A DNA stretch of 64,000 nucleotides from Prosthecobacter fusiformis (GCF_004364345.1 NZ_SOCA01000004.1:186001-250000), one strand, 5' to 3'; shown: positions 24,445 through 34,056, counted from the first letter of the stretch. Notes: generated from the sequence alone by a model not told the origin. Made by a program: numbers and translations.

Positions 24445-24768
24445 ATGACATCCGTCATTAAAGCCTTGTGGGGACGCATCCTTGCCGCAGTGATGATGGG
24501 CATCATCACTGCGTGCTTGTGGCCCGAATCGTCAGATGGATGGCGCAAGGTGGCCGGAATCATCCTCAGCGTTGGCCTGGGCTTCCAAATCACCACGGCC
24601 ATCGGGGCGGCCAGGCAGGGGCCTGCCGCTGCGATCATGGCCTGGCTTGATTGCGCAGCATTTCCTCTCGTCATGGTGGCGTTCCTCCATCTGCCATCCC
24701 TGCAAGGCTGGCTGCTGCTAATCAGCGCTTGGGCGTGGCGTCTCTTGGTGAAGAACCTTTGGAAATGA
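24445..24768 (+). CDS. Small membrane protein of unknown function
   Basis: Encodes 107 residues with about four hydrophobic segments (ILAAVMMGIITACLW, VAGIILSVGLGFQITTAIGA, AIMAWLDCAAFPLVMVAFLH, LQGWLLLISAWAWRLLV). I do not recognise the family. It begins 37 bp after the kinase effector and its stop overlaps the start of the TPR-glycosyltransferase gene (ATGA at 24765-24768), so the two are probably co-translated. A link to T3SS is not shown. Confidence 0.6.
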   Translation: MTSVIKALWGRILAAVMMGIITACLWPESSDGWRKVAGIILSVGLGFQITTAIGAARQGPAAAIMAWLDCAAFPLVMVAFLHLPSLQGWLLLISAWAWRLLVKNLWK

Positions 24769-26441
24769 TCGCTAAAAACACCCTTGAACAGGCTCTCGAA
24801 CTGCATCGTGCAGAGCGTATGCGGGAGGTCTCATTGATCAATGGCGACTTATTGGAAAGCGACCCGGAGCAAGTCACGGCACTGCAACGCCAGGCAACGG
24901 CCCATGCACAGCAAGGGGATTTTGCCACTGCGATGGAGCTCTATGACCGTGCGATCAAACGGATGCCGACCTTTGCGGAGGCGCATGCAAATCGCGGCAA
25001 TGTATTGCGTTGTTTGGCGCGCTTCGCTGAGGCGTTGGCGTGCTATGACCTCGCTATCGAACTGAAGCCCGACTTCGCCGAAGCACACAATAATCGGGGC
25101 GTCGTGCTCCGAGATTTGAAGCGCCAGGACGAAGCCTTGGCGAATCATGAGAGGGCCATCGAAATCAAGCCTGACTATGCCAATGCCTGGATGAACCGAG
25201 GCATCGTGCTGCGCGAAATGGGGCGCTACCAGGAAGCGCTTTCCAGTTATGCACGAGTGATTGAATTGCGCCCTGAAGATGCGCAGACGTTCAACTATCA
25301 AGGCATGGTGCTCTATCGTCTCGAACGCTATGAAGAGGCTCTGGCGTGCTATGCACATGCCATCGAACTGAAGCCAAACTATGCCGAAGCCCTTTATCAT
25401 CACAGCCTTGCACTGCGTGAAACCCTCGGGTTGACAGAGGCTATCGAAAGTTGTGATCGGGCGATTCAGGTCCGACCTAACTATGCAGAGGCATGGTGGA
25501 ACCGGGCAGAGTTGCTGATCCTGACTGGCGACTATCCAAGTGGTTGGCGGACGCTTTGCTGGCGCTGGCGATCCGTCGAGTATGGGAAGGTGCTTCGTCA
25601 GTTCATTCAGCCATTGTGGGATGGTAGTCAGGACATCAATGGTAAGACTTTGCTCGTGACTCTTGACGGTGGTTTTGGCGACACCCTCCAGTTCTGCCGA
25701 TATGTGACGCTGGCCGTCAAAAGAGGCGCACAGGTTATTTTAGAGGTGCAGGCGGGGTTAATGACACTACTGCAAGGTAGCTTTGATGGGATCCAAATCA
25801 TCGCATATGGTCAGACATTGCCGCCCTTTGAATGCAGTTGCCCCCTGATGAATTTGCCAGGTGCTTTTGCTTTACCGGTGGACGATATCCCTGCCTGCCT
25901 TCCATATCTTCGTGCTCCAGAGAAGCATATTGAGACGTGGGCAGAACGGCTTGGTGAGAGGACCCGGCCCCGCATCGGCCTTGTGTGGTCTGGTAGTACG
26001 GAACATTCAAAAGATCGTCAGCGCAGTATGCCACTGGCAATCATGAAAGGACTGTTGAACTGTGACGCCGAGTTTCACTGTCTGCAAAAGCAGATTCGCG
26101 ATGCGGATCTTGACGACATCCTCAACTTGCCGATTAAAATCTGGGTGAAGGAGTTAGCCGGCTTTTCAGACACCGCTGGTCTGGTCATGGCGATGGATCT
26201 CGTCATCAGTGTGGATACCTCGGTCGCACATTTGGCAGGTGCATTGGGGAGACCCGTCTGGGTTTTGTTGCCCTATGTGCCAGACATGCGTTGGTTATTG
26301 GATTGCGACGACTCTCCTTGGTATCCCGAGGTCATGCGCCTTTTTCGACAGTCATCTCGCGGGGAATGGGCGATGGTCATCGCTCGTGTCAGCGAGGAAT
26401 TGAACTATTTTCTTCAATGCCTGAGTTCCCGGGATGAGTGA
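24765..26441 (+). CDS. TPR protein with C-terminal glycosyltransferase-like (GT9/heptosyltransferase-type) domain
   Basis: Encodes 558 residues from the ATG at 24765. About seven consecutive TPRs cover residues ~30-270 (for example FAEAHNNRGVVLRDLKRQDE and YANAWMNRGIVLREMGRYQE). Then comes a GT-B-like domain: TLLVTLDGGFGDTLQFCRYV, PRIGLVWSGSTEHSKDRQRS and, near the end, DLVISVDTSVAHLAGALGRP. That last motif is the sugar-nucleotide-binding half of heptosyltransferase-like enzymes. Proteins of this layout are common in bacteria and are presumed to glycosylate proteins or surface polymers. The substrate is unknown. Its closeness to the effector genes may be incidental. Confidence 0.8.
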   Translation: MIAKNTLEQALELHRAERMREVSLINGDLLESDPEQVTALQRQATAHAQQGDFATAMELYDRAIKRMPTFAEAHANRGNVLRCLARFAEALACYDLAIELKPDFAEAHNNRGVVLRDLKRQDEALANHERAIEIKPDYANAWMNRGIVLREMGRYQEALSSYARVIELRPEDAQTFNYQGMVLYRLERYEEALACYAHAIELKPNYAEALYHHSLALRETLGLTEAIESCDRAIQVRPNYAEAWWNRAELLILTGDYPSGWRTLCWRWRSVEYGKVLRQFIQPLWDGSQDINGKTLLVTLDGGFGDTLQFCRYVTLAVKRGAQVILEVQAGLMTLLQGSFDGIQIIAYGQTLPPFECSCPLMNLPGAFALPVDDIPACLPYLRAPEKHIETWAERLGERTRPRIGLVWSGSTEHSKDRQRSMPLAIMKGLLNCDAEFHCLQKQIRDADLDDILNLPIKIWVKELAGFSDTAGLVMAMDLVISVDTSVAHLAGALGRPVWVLLPYVPDMRWLLDCDDSPWYPEVMRLFRQSSRGEWAMVIARVSEELNYFLQCLSSRDE

Positions 26442-26553
26442 TTTTTCACATCCGATGCAGTGAGCAATGGCAATACCATTTTTATACAAGCTTTCAAAGA
26501 AACCTCATTTAGCAGCGCTGTTTTGATTTATCTTTCAAAATTCACGATCTGAC

Positions 26554-29500
26554 ATGCCAGAAGCCTTCTCCAATTCCGATCCCTTAGCCGAAACACGCTG
26601 TGCTGTGTGTGATGCACGGATTCCGCCTGCCGGTACCTGTGCCCAGTGTCTTTTGCGCTTGGCCATCGATAGCAGCAGCAACGATGACGATATGTTGCTT
26701 AATACTCTCCGCTGGCAGGGATTTGGCGACTATGAGGTCATTGAGGAAATCGACCGGGGTGGAATGGGCGTGGTGTATCGTGCTCGGCAGCGAAGCCTGG
26801 AACGCGAAGTCGCGCTCAAGATGATCCTAGCCGGTGAGCTTGCAGGAAAGAAGGCACTCCGCATGTTTCAGACGGAAGCCCAGGCGGCAGCGAACCTGCA
26901 TCATCCAAACATCGTCCCCGTGTATGAGATCGGTGAGCATGAAATGCAAAACTACTTTACCATGCGGTACATCCCAGGGGGCCTCACGGTGGCAGACTGG
27001 GCCGCTTCTCACCGCGGAGATTCGCGTGAAATTGCAGCCGTGGTGGCTAAGATCTCCCGCGCAGTGGCACACGCGCATGAGCGTGGAGTGCTCCATTGTG
27101 ATCTCAAGCCATCGAATGTTTTATGGGATCCGAGGGGAGAACCCATGGTCACGGACTTTGGTCTCGCCAAGTTGTTGGATAGATCGGATCCTGCGGTGAC
27201 TTACACGGCTGCGATTGCGGGCAGCCCGAGCTATATGGCTCCAGAACAGTTTGATGGGAAGGCCGGCAGCATCACCACCGCCACCGATATTTATGGGATC
27301 GGCTCCCTCCTTTATGAGATGCTTTCAGGGAGGCCTCCCTTCGATGGTGGATCGCCTTTAGAGATCTTACGAAAGGTTTCCCAGGAATCACCCCGAGCGC
27401 TTTTGTCCCTTCCCAAGGATCTTGAGGTCATCTGTATGAAGTGCCTGGAGAAGAGGCCTGAAGATCGATACTCCAGTGCGGCAGCATTAGCGGATGATCT
27501 TGAGCACTTCGTTCGCGGTGAGCCCGTTTCCGCCGTGCCTTTGACCTGGACTCAGGGCGTGTGGCGCTGGGCCTTGAGGAAGCCGCGTTCTGCAGCTTTA
27601 TTGACTTTATGTGCCATTTCTATTTTGTTTGGCATGACGGGAATCATCATGCAGTGGATGGCGACTCAGCGTGCAAATCGTGTTCAAGCCGAAGCTCTCG
27701 AACGTGTCCGCTGGCAAGAGATTGAGCGTTGGCAGGAAGACGGGAACGTGTCTCAGGCGCTTTCTTATCTTGCTAACTTGGTGCGGCAAAGGCCCAGTCA
27801 TTGGCAAGCCGCCATGTATGCCATGTCGATAGTGAATCAAACTTCCATTGCCGTCCCGGCCGGGCCAAACATCATCCCTCCAGCAAACTCCACGGCATCC
27901 GCTCGGTTGTCTTCCGATGGTCGGTGGATCTTCACGGCTGGCAGTGATGCCTGTGTGCGGCTATGGGAAACCAGCAGCGGAAAGGAAGCGCGCCACATTC
28001 AGATGCAGAGTTTGGTCACAGAGCTTGCGACAGGAAGTTTGGTGCCACTGGCACTAGCGACGCAGAATGGCGAAATTGCCGTTTTACCGAAGCTCGACGG
28101 AGAACTTTTTACTTTGTCGCGCACAGTATCCCTGCCTGCGAAGAAACTGAGCTTCTCTGCCAATGGACGTCTGTTGGTTGCCATGACGGAATCAAAGCTT
28201 GAGGTCTGGTCTGTGAAATCGTTATCAGCCGCCCCTCAAAGCCTGGATCTGGAAGAGGATATGAAGGGAATGATGATCTCAGCAGATGGATTGCACGTGT
28301 TAGGTTGGGGAAAAACTAAGGCTTGTATCTGGGATACGGCGGCTTTTGAAAAGCGATTGAACATTCGTGCCAACGAGGTTTTTTATAATGCCGCCCTATC
28401 GGCAGATGGTCAGAAGCTTGCCATCATCGATGGTTTTCACCATGTGAGAATTTGGAGCATTTCCCAAGGGGTTGAAGAAAACATCGTGGAGAGTCCTCTC
28501 TCCTCATTCAATCAGGTGTGTCTTAGCGGCGATGGCAGTCGTTTAACGATGGCAGGTAACGGGAATGATCTCTGGTTTTATGATACGAAATCTGGCTTGC
28601 CTGTGAATGTCGCCACAAGGCACCATTACAATGTCCGTAACTTGGTGACAGATAGCCAGGGGAAGTATGTTTACAGCTATGGAAATGATGACTCGATGTG
28701 TGTGGCTGATGCTGTTACTGGGGATTCCGTGATCGGCTCAGTCCAAATCGGACACGTTCAGGACGAAGCTGATATTCATCCATCAAACGATGGGCGCATC
28801 ATTCTAGCCCATAGTCGGGTGAAGATGCCTTTCCATGAAACCATCAGCGTTTGGCAGGGGACTAACCGGATGCATCCGATCCGTCATCGGGTCGCCGGGG
28901 AGCGCGATTTTCATTTCAGTCGTTTGAGCCCTGATGGTCGTCTCGGTTGTTTAGGGCTGTATCCGGGAGATCGGTGCTATGTCTATGAACTCAGCAGTGG
29001 GCATGTTTTGTTGGATAAGAAGACCAATGGGAATGTGTATGTCACCCTTTTTTCCCCGGACATGACCAAGTGCTATGCTATGACGGCGAATGGCTGGATC
29101 CACGGTTGGTCGATGGCTACTGGAGAAGAGCTGTGGCCGCCTAACAATCAGCCTGGCAAGATACGTCCTGCCGTGATCACCAGTGATGGCACTCGAATTA
29201 TTGTTGGACACAATGATGGCCACATACGCATTTACAATACAGAGACAGGGCAGGTCATGCAGGTATTGGATCATCCTGGCGAAATTAAAACGCTGCGATT
29301 AGCTCCCGGCGGCGGAGAGGTTTTACTTTCGGGATCTACAAATAAATTGGCTCATACCTGGGACCTGCGCACAGGCAAAAAGCTGCAAACTTTTGAAGGA
29401 CATAGCCACACGATCATTGCCTCAGGTTGGAGTCCAGGGGGGCGATATGTCGCGACAGCATCCTATGACCGCACAGCTCGCATTTGGGATGTGATCACCG

Positions 29501-30090
29501 GGAAGTCTGTCGGATCACCCATGAAACATCAGGCTTGGCTTTCTCATTTGGAGTTCAGCCCCGATGGGCGTACCGTTGCCACCGCTTGCCGGGATGGCAC
29601 TGCACGTTTGTGGGAGGCCAAAACAGGTAAACCGGCCTCCCAATGGATGGAACAAGGCTCTACTTGTGAAACAGTCCGCTTTACCAACGATGGTGCCGCG
29701 CTCCTTATCCGTGATCACGGAGGCTTTCGATTTTGGGATACCGAACGCGCAGAACCAATCACCATCCATTACAAGGAGCCTGTTTCTGGCGGCCTTGGCA
29801 TGGATAGCGAAAGCCATCGTTCCATCATGAGGGAGGATGGTTCTCAGGTCTTTCTTGCCAGCAGTATGAACTATGGTGCGTTATGGGAAGTCCCTCAGCC
29901 AAGGGCGAGCGCACCATCGTGGTTTCCAGATTTTATTGAAGCGCTAGCGGGTCTGAATTTTGGAAATCCTGAAGAAGCCAACCATGTGCGAGCTAGATGG
30001 TTGCCACTGAAAACGAAGCTCCTTGAGAGTACCGATCCAGGGGTGTTTAGCGTCTGGGCACGGAAAACGCTCTCGATTAATCCTGAATGA
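26554..30090 (+). CDS. Membrane-anchored Ser/Thr protein kinase with WD40-like repeats
   Basis: Encodes 1178 residues. A CxxC...CxxC knuckle (Cys16, 19, 29, 32) precedes a kinase domain (~60-320). The kinase has DRGGMGVVY, catalytic Lys89, HCDLKPSN with Asp183, DFG at 201, GSPSYMAPEQ and a conserved C-lobe arginine. A single transmembrane helix (~347-368, LLTLCAISILFGMTGIIMQW) leads to ~800 residues of WD40-type repeats (LSSDGRWIFTAGSDACVRLW, SPGGRYVATASYDRTARIWD, FSPDGRTVATACRDGTARLW), probably a sensor propeller outside the membrane. HRD reads HCD. Such kinases are expanded in Verrucomicrobia and Planctomycetes. It is transcribed alone. Confidence 0.93.
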   Translation: MPEAFSNSDPLAETRCAVCDARIPPAGTCAQCLLRLAIDSSSNDDDMLLNTLRWQGFGDYEVIEEIDRGGMGVVYRARQRSLEREVALKMILAGELAGKKALRMFQTEAQAAANLHHPNIVPVYEIGEHEMQNYFTMRYIPGGLTVADWAASHRGDSREIAAVVAKISRAVAHAHERGVLHCDLKPSNVLWDPRGEPMVTDFGLAKLLDRSDPAVTYTAAIAGSPSYMAPEQFDGKAGSITTATDIYGIGSLLYEMLSGRPPFDGGSPLEILRKVSQESPRALLSLPKDLEVICMKCLEKRPEDRYSSAAALADDLEHFVRGEPVSAVPLTWTQGVWRWALRKPRSAALLTLCAISILFGMTGIIMQWMATQRANRVQAEALERVRWQEIERWQEDGNVSQALSYLANLVRQRPSHWQAAMYAMSIVNQTSIAVPAGPNIIPPANSTASARLSSDGRWIFTAGSDACVRLWETSSGKEARHIQMQSLVTELATGSLVPLALATQNGEIAVLPKLDGELFTLSRTVSLPAKKLSFSANGRLLVAMTESKLEVWSVKSLSAAPQSLDLEEDMKGMMISADGLHVLGWGKTKACIWDTAAFEKRLNIRANEVFYNAALSADGQKLAIIDGFHHVRIWSISQGVEENIVESPLSSFNQVCLSGDGSRLTMAGNGNDLWFYDTKSGLPVNVATRHHYNVRNLVTDSQGKYVYSYGNDDSMCVADAVTGDSVIGSVQIGHVQDEADIHPSNDGRIILAHSRVKMPFHETISVWQGTNRMHPIRHRVAGERDFHFSRLSPDGRLGCLGLYPGDRCYVYELSSGHVLLDKKTNGNVYVTLFSPDMTKCYAMTANGWIHGWSMATGEELWPPNNQPGKIRPAVITSDGTRIIVGHNDGHIRIYNTETGQVMQVLDHPGEIKTLRLAPGGGEVLLSGSTNKLAHTWDLRTGKKLQTFEGHSHTIIASGWSPGGRYVATASYDRTARIWDVITGKSVGSPMKHQAWLSHLEFSPDGRTVATACRDGTARLWEAKTGKPASQWMEQGSTCETVRFTNDGAALLIRDHGGFRFWDTERAEPITIHYKEPVSGGLGMDSESHRSIMREDGSQVFLASSMNYGALWEVPQPRASAPSWFPDFIEALAGLNFGNPEEANHVRARWLPLKTKLLESTDPGVFSVWARKTLSINPE

Positions 30091-30101
30091 CTGGGACCTT
30101 T

Positions 30102-31637
30102 TTACGTCCACAAATTTCTATCCAACGTGCGATAGTTCACTGCCTCCAGCACACTATCACTGTCAATTTGTTCCAAGCCTTTAAGATCCGCGAGAGTTCT
30201 CGCTACTTTTAATATTCGGTCATGCGCTCGGGCACTGAAGTGCATTTCGCTCATGTTATGTTCCAAGAAAGCACTGCCTTCAGTATCCAGTTCACAGTGT
30301 TTCTTAATCAGGCGCGAGTTCATCCCGCTGTTGGTATGTATACCCTTTAATCCTTTGAACCTTGCCGCCTGGATGGCCCGCGCCTGTTCTACTCGTATGC
30401 GAATATTGGCGGAGGATTCACCCGGCTCCGCCTTAGTCAGTGCCTTGAAGTCCACCAGCGGCACCTCCACATGCAGGTCGATACGGTCCAGTAGAGGCCC
30501 ACTAATGCGCTGGCGATACTTTTGCACCATCACGGAACTGCACCGGCAACTCCGGCGAGCATCCCCGTAGAAACCGCACTGACAGGGATTCATCGCCGCT
30601 ACCAACATAAAGCTGGAGGGAAAGGTCACTGTCCCGACAGCACGCGAGATAGTCACCTTGCCATCCTCAAGCGGCTGGCGCATCACCTCCAGCGTACTTC
30701 GGCGGAATTCTGGCAGCTCATCCAGAAACAAAACTCCATTGTGTGAAAGGCTCACTTCTCCCGGTCCAGGATTGGTCCCTCCGCCCAGCAGGCCTGCATC
30801 GCTGATGGTATGATGGGGGGATCGAAACGGTCTTGTCGCGACAAAGGCTTGGTGCTCGTTTAGCAGACCACCCACACTATGGATCTTGGTCGTCTCGATG
30901 GCCTCTTCTTCCGTCATGCTAGGCATGATGGTGCCCACCCGCTTGGCGATCATGGACTTGCCAGTTCCGGGCGGGCCAACCATCAGGATGTTATGTCCGC
31001 CTGCCACCGCCACCTCAATGGCATGCTTGGCATCCGTCTGGCCTTTCACATCGGCAAAATCAATGTCGTAATGAGCTGCTGCCGCAAAGAACTCCGTTGC
31101 ACGGCATGGCTCTGGAGCCAGTTCGATGTCTCCTTTTAAATACTCCACCACCTCGCGCAGATGGTTCACGCCGATGATGTCAATGCCTGCTACCACGCTG
31201 GCTTCGATGGCAGCCCGCTTCGGCACCAGCAGCCTTTTGCGCCCTTTGGCCCGTGCCTCCAATGCTACCGCCAGCAGCCCGCGCACAGGCCGTAGCTCTC
31301 CGTTGAGTGCCAACTCCCCGATCATCGCCGTCTCCGCCAGGATGGCGATGGGAATTTTCACCCGGTGCGCAATGAGGGAGATGGCGATAGGCAGGTCAAA
31401 TCCCGGCCCCTCCTTCTTCAAATCCGCCGGTGCCAGATTAACGGTCGTCACCCCGTCATTCATCGCAAACCCGCAGGAAGAAATCGCTGCCGTCACCCGC
31501 TCCCGGCTTTCCTTCACTGAGGCATCCGGCAACCCCACGATGAACATCTTCTGCGTGCCTCCACTGTCATAGGATTCGATCTCGACCTCAATGGCATTGA
31601 CGCCAAGGAGGGTAGCTGAGTAGGTGCGGGCAACCAT
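30102..31637 (-). CDS. comM: YifB/ComM family Mg-chelatase-like AAA+ ATPase
   Basis: Encodes 511 residues, normal for the family. The N-terminal Lon-like domain (GVNAIEVEIESYDSGGTQKM, IVGLPDASVKESRERVTAAI) is followed by the AAA+ core with Walker A GPPGTGKSM, Walker B VLFLDELPEF and the MNPCQCGFYGD zinc-type motif. The C-terminal Mg-chelatase domain follows (HDRILKVARTLADLKGLEQI). ComM is a hexameric helicase that drives branch migration during integration of transforming DNA. It is convergent with the WD40 kinase gene, 11 bp apart. Confidence 0.95.
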   Translation of the reverse strand: MVARTYSATLLGVNAIEVEIESYDSGGTQKMFIVGLPDASVKESRERVTAAISSCGFAMNDGVTTVNLAPADLKKEGPGFDLPIAISLIAHRVKIPIAILAETAMIGELALNGELRPVRGLLAVALEARAKGRKRLLVPKRAAIEASVVAGIDIIGVNHLREVVEYLKGDIELAPEPCRATEFFAAAAHYDIDFADVKGQTDAKHAIEVAVAGGHNILMVGPPGTGKSMIAKRVGTIMPSMTEEEAIETTKIHSVGGLLNEHQAFVATRPFRSPHHTISDAGLLGGGTNPGPGEVSLSHNGVLFLDELPEFRRSTLEVMRQPLEDGKVTISRAVGTVTFPSSFMLVAAMNPCQCGFYGDARRSCRCSSVMVQKYRQRISGPLLDRIDLHVEVPLVDFKALTKAEPGESSANIRIRVEQARAIQAARFKGLKGIHTNSGMNSRLIKKHCELDTEGSAFLEHNMSEMHFSARAHDRILKVARTLADLKGLEQIDSDSVLEAVNYRTLDRNLWT

Positions 31638-31974
31638 GAATATTCACTATTCAAAGGCTCATTCCCACCTGCAAGTTGCGTTTTGCTGAAGTGTTGCCCA
31701 GGCATGCTCGCTCACCCCACGGCATGCTGGCGCAGGCGGCGGAGGGAAAAGAGTTCACCGCTGCATTCGCTGAGGCGCCTGGCTCCGTCTTTTCGTTTGG
31801 GGCCGAAGAGGTTGCGGTTCTCGGTAAAGACGCTTTCCACGGACTGGAACGCTCGGGGTGTAGGGCGTAAAAGCCCAGACCTCTGCACAGAGTTAGGGAA
31901 GCCCGACGCAGGAGAAAACTTATTTCGAAGTTTTGGTTAGACTGGCCTTGCAGCGTACCTGCTATGGGGTGTCA
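31638..31974. other. Gene-free gap (337 bp) holding repeat copy A
   Basis: No convincing gene. Short open frames here have poor coding character. The gap contains the first copy of a dispersed repeat (31721-31838) that reads on the minus strand like a decayed coding fragment. It lies between the 5' end of comM and the 3' end of a low-GC orphan gene. Confidence 0.6.
31721..31838 (-). repeat. Dispersed intergenic repeat, copy A
   Basis: This 118-bp segment shares roughly four of five bases with 44758-44874 in the same orientation; both start ggcatgctggcgcagg. Read on the minus strand, copy A stays open (SVFTENRNLFGPKRKDGARR onwards), while copy B has a 1-bp deletion and a stop in the equivalent frame. 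It is probably the remnant of a multicopy gene or mobile element. No terminal inverted repeats were seen. Confidence 0.75.
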
Positions 31975-32463
31975 TTATCCATCTCCCAACCGGGTGTATC
32001 GGATCCACAAAAAATATGACATGCCAGCTAAGGAAAGCCAGTTTCTTTCGAAAAAATCAAAATTGGAACATTCTATATAAACCTGCTTACGTTTAAGTTG
32101 TATGCTAACATTTATATCCACGATTTGTTGATGCCTTTTTGCTAGGCTGCAGATAAATGTCAAATCGGGCGTGTGTACACTAACACCGAACCATCCTTTT
32201 TTTCTAAAATCCCACTCAATAGTAGAATTGGTGTAATCTATTAATTTGAATGATGGTGGGCGTAGCCACGATCCTTTCTCCAGTATTGAACAAGAAGCTA
32301 GAATTTTTGCATCTGCATTGTATAAATCAAATTCCATCTGCGGATTTCTTGCCATAGCAGTAACATTCAAGTTCTTATTCGGAAATTGAATAACTAAAGA
32401 ATATGGCGGATTCCATGAATCACAAATACCCAGGAGAGAGAATTTCATGTTAGAGTCCGACAT
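31975..32463 (-). CDS. Low-GC orphan protein, unknown function
   Basis: Encodes 162 residues from the ATG at 32463; a TTG eight codons upstream is possible. It is rich in aromatic and polar residues (ISHLGICD-like start MKFSLLGICDSWNPPYSLVI, IDYTNSTIEWDFRKKGWFGV, KQVYIECSNFDFFERNWLSL). No signal peptide or known domain was recognised. Its AT-rich codon use differs sharply from both neighbours and from the rest of the window, suggesting recent acquisition. The gene ends about 137 bp from repeat copy A. Confidence 0.55.
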   Translation of the reverse strand: MSDSNMKFSLLGICDSWNPPYSLVIQFPNKNLNVTAMARNPQMEFDLYNADAKILASCSILEKGSWLRPPSFKLIDYTNSTIEWDFRKKGWFGVSVHTPDLTFICSLAKRHQQIVDINVSIQLKRKQVYIECSNFDFFERNWLSLAGMSYFLWIRYTRLGDG

Positions 32464-32496
32464 TTGGATCTCTTGCGGCGAATGCAACCTGCTGCT

Positions 32497-34056
32497 TTAC
32501 CGCATGAGACCACGTGCGATGATGGCATCCACGGGGTTGAAGTTATCGGTGAAAACTTGGCCTTCTACGGGCAGGAGATGGCGGGGGATATGGGTGCGGA
32601 GGAGCCGTGCCTGCCAGGTATTCGCAAGGAAACCTTGGTCCGCGATGAGCTTGGAAAGGTCGTGATGAGAGGCCAGGATGATGACGTTTTGGGGAATGTT
32701 GCGGGCACTGCCGACTGCAAAAACTTCCAAATGAGGGAAGACTTCTCGCAGGGTAGCCAGCATGCCTGCCAGCAGTTCAGACTTATCCCCCTGCACGGCA
32801 GAAATGACATTCATGGTATAAACACCTTCGGGAGTGAGATGATCCGATACGAGCTGGAAGAACTCCTTGGAAGCTAGGTGGGCAGGGATGGCTTCTTTGC
32901 CATTATAAGCATCACCAAAGATGAGGTCCCATTTTTGCCCCCCGCTGGTGCGCAGGTAATGGCGCGCATCGCCTGCATGAGCGTGGACCTTCGGGTGTTC
33001 ATCCAGTTTGAAAAACTGCCGCCCGGTTTTGATCACCTCGGGGTCTAGTTCCGCCACGTCCACCGTTGCATCTGGGAAGGTGCGGGAAACTTCTTCAGGC
33101 ATGCCAAAGGCCCCGGCGCCGATGAAGAGCGCACTTTGGATAGGCCGCTCCTGTAGCATGGCCAGCCGCCAGTAGTGCTGATAGTCCATGACGAGTGCTC
33201 CTGTATCCGCATTCATCCCGCCTTCGTAGGTGGAGTCTAATTTGAGGAATCGGCGCCGATTTGGGCTTACACCTTCTTCAATAACCTGGATGCGGTGGTA
33301 AAACGATTCATGTTCGTAGATCACGCCTTCCGCAGGAGTGGCGGAGGTCAGTGCTCCAATAAGACCTGCACCCAAGCCGAAGGCGATCACTTTGGACGAT
33401 TGAGCCAATCTTTTGCCACTGAGGATGAACGCCAGGACAGCCAGCGCCAGCAGTAGCACTGCGGTGCCGACGAAGATGCTGCGGACGCCGAAGTTGCCGA
33501 GGAGAAAAAAGCCCGAGAGGAAGGTGCCCACGAAACTGCCTAAAGATCCGAGCATGCTGATAGTGCCTGCCGCTCCGCCGATGTGGCTATCGCTGGACGT
33601 GAGACTATACAGACGAACCGCAGCAGGAGAGATCGCCCCCAGGAGAGCACCAGGCACGGCCAGGAGAAATAGTGAAAACATGACGGGACCATCAATGAGA
33701 CCCCCTTTTGCAAAGGATGGGCCAAACCAAGTGCTGAGCGCAGGTATAAAGAAGGTCAGGATGGCCACGCCTGCCAGCAGCCAGCCGAGGACGTCCAACC
33801 CCGCACGTTTATCCGCCAGCCTTCCGCCCCAGTAGCCACCGACGCTGAAGGCGATAAGGATGACGCCGATGAGCGCAGTCCAGGTATAAACACTATTGCC
33901 AAAGAGCGGCGAAAGCAGGCGTGCCGCACTGATTTCAATGACCATCATGGAAGCCCCGGAAAGGAAGCAGGCTGCACCCAGGAAGAGCCGTATCGGCAGC
34001 AGGTGGGCAGATCCCTGGGCGGGAATAGGGCTGGCAGGTGAGGGTGCTTTGGGCAT
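32497..34056 (-). CDS. Fused membrane/spermidine synthase-like protein
   Basis: Encodes 519 residues. The N-terminal ~230 residues carry about seven transmembrane helices (LFLGAACFLSGASMMVIEIS, VYTWTALIGVILIAFSVGGY, MFSLFLLAVPGALLGAISPA). The C-terminal half is a spermidine-synthase-type Rossmann domain with a SAM-site-like loop LFIGAGAFGMPEEV, the acidic strand DVAELDPEV and DLIFGDAYNG. The aspartates after the second strand that bind polyamine substrate are partly kept. Such fused membrane/spermidine synthase proteins are widespread, but their substrate is mostly undetermined. A following stand-alone speD is not seen. Confidence 0.85.
   Translation of the reverse strand: MPKAPSPASPIPAQGSAHLLPIRLFLGAACFLSGASMMVIEISAARLLSPLFGNSVYTWTALIGVILIAFSVGGYWGGRLADKRAGLDVLGWLLAGVAILTFFIPALSTWFGPSFAKGGLIDGPVMFSLFLLAVPGALLGAISPAAVRLYSLTSSDSHIGGAAGTISMLGSLGSFVGTFLSGFFLLGNFGVRSIFVGTAVLLLALAVLAFILSGKRLAQSSKVIAFGLGAGLIGALTSATPAEGVIYEHESFYHRIQVIEEGVSPNRRRFLKLDSTYEGGMNADTGALVMDYQHYWRLAMLQERPIQSALFIGAGAFGMPEEVSRTFPDATVDVAELDPEVIKTGRQFFKLDEHPKVHAHAGDARHYLRTSGGQKWDLIFGDAYNGKEAIPAHLASKEFFQLVSDHLTPEGVYTMNVISAVQGDKSELLAGMLATLREVFPHLEVFAVGSARNIPQNVIILASHHDLSKLIADQGFLANTWQARLLRTHIPRHLLPVEGQVFTDNFNPVDAIIARGLMR

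Noticed and set aside
31683..31940. 85-residue open frame on the plus strand
   Set aside because: Runs through a repeat that is better read on the minus strand; Arg/Ser/Leu-rich and without homology-like features.
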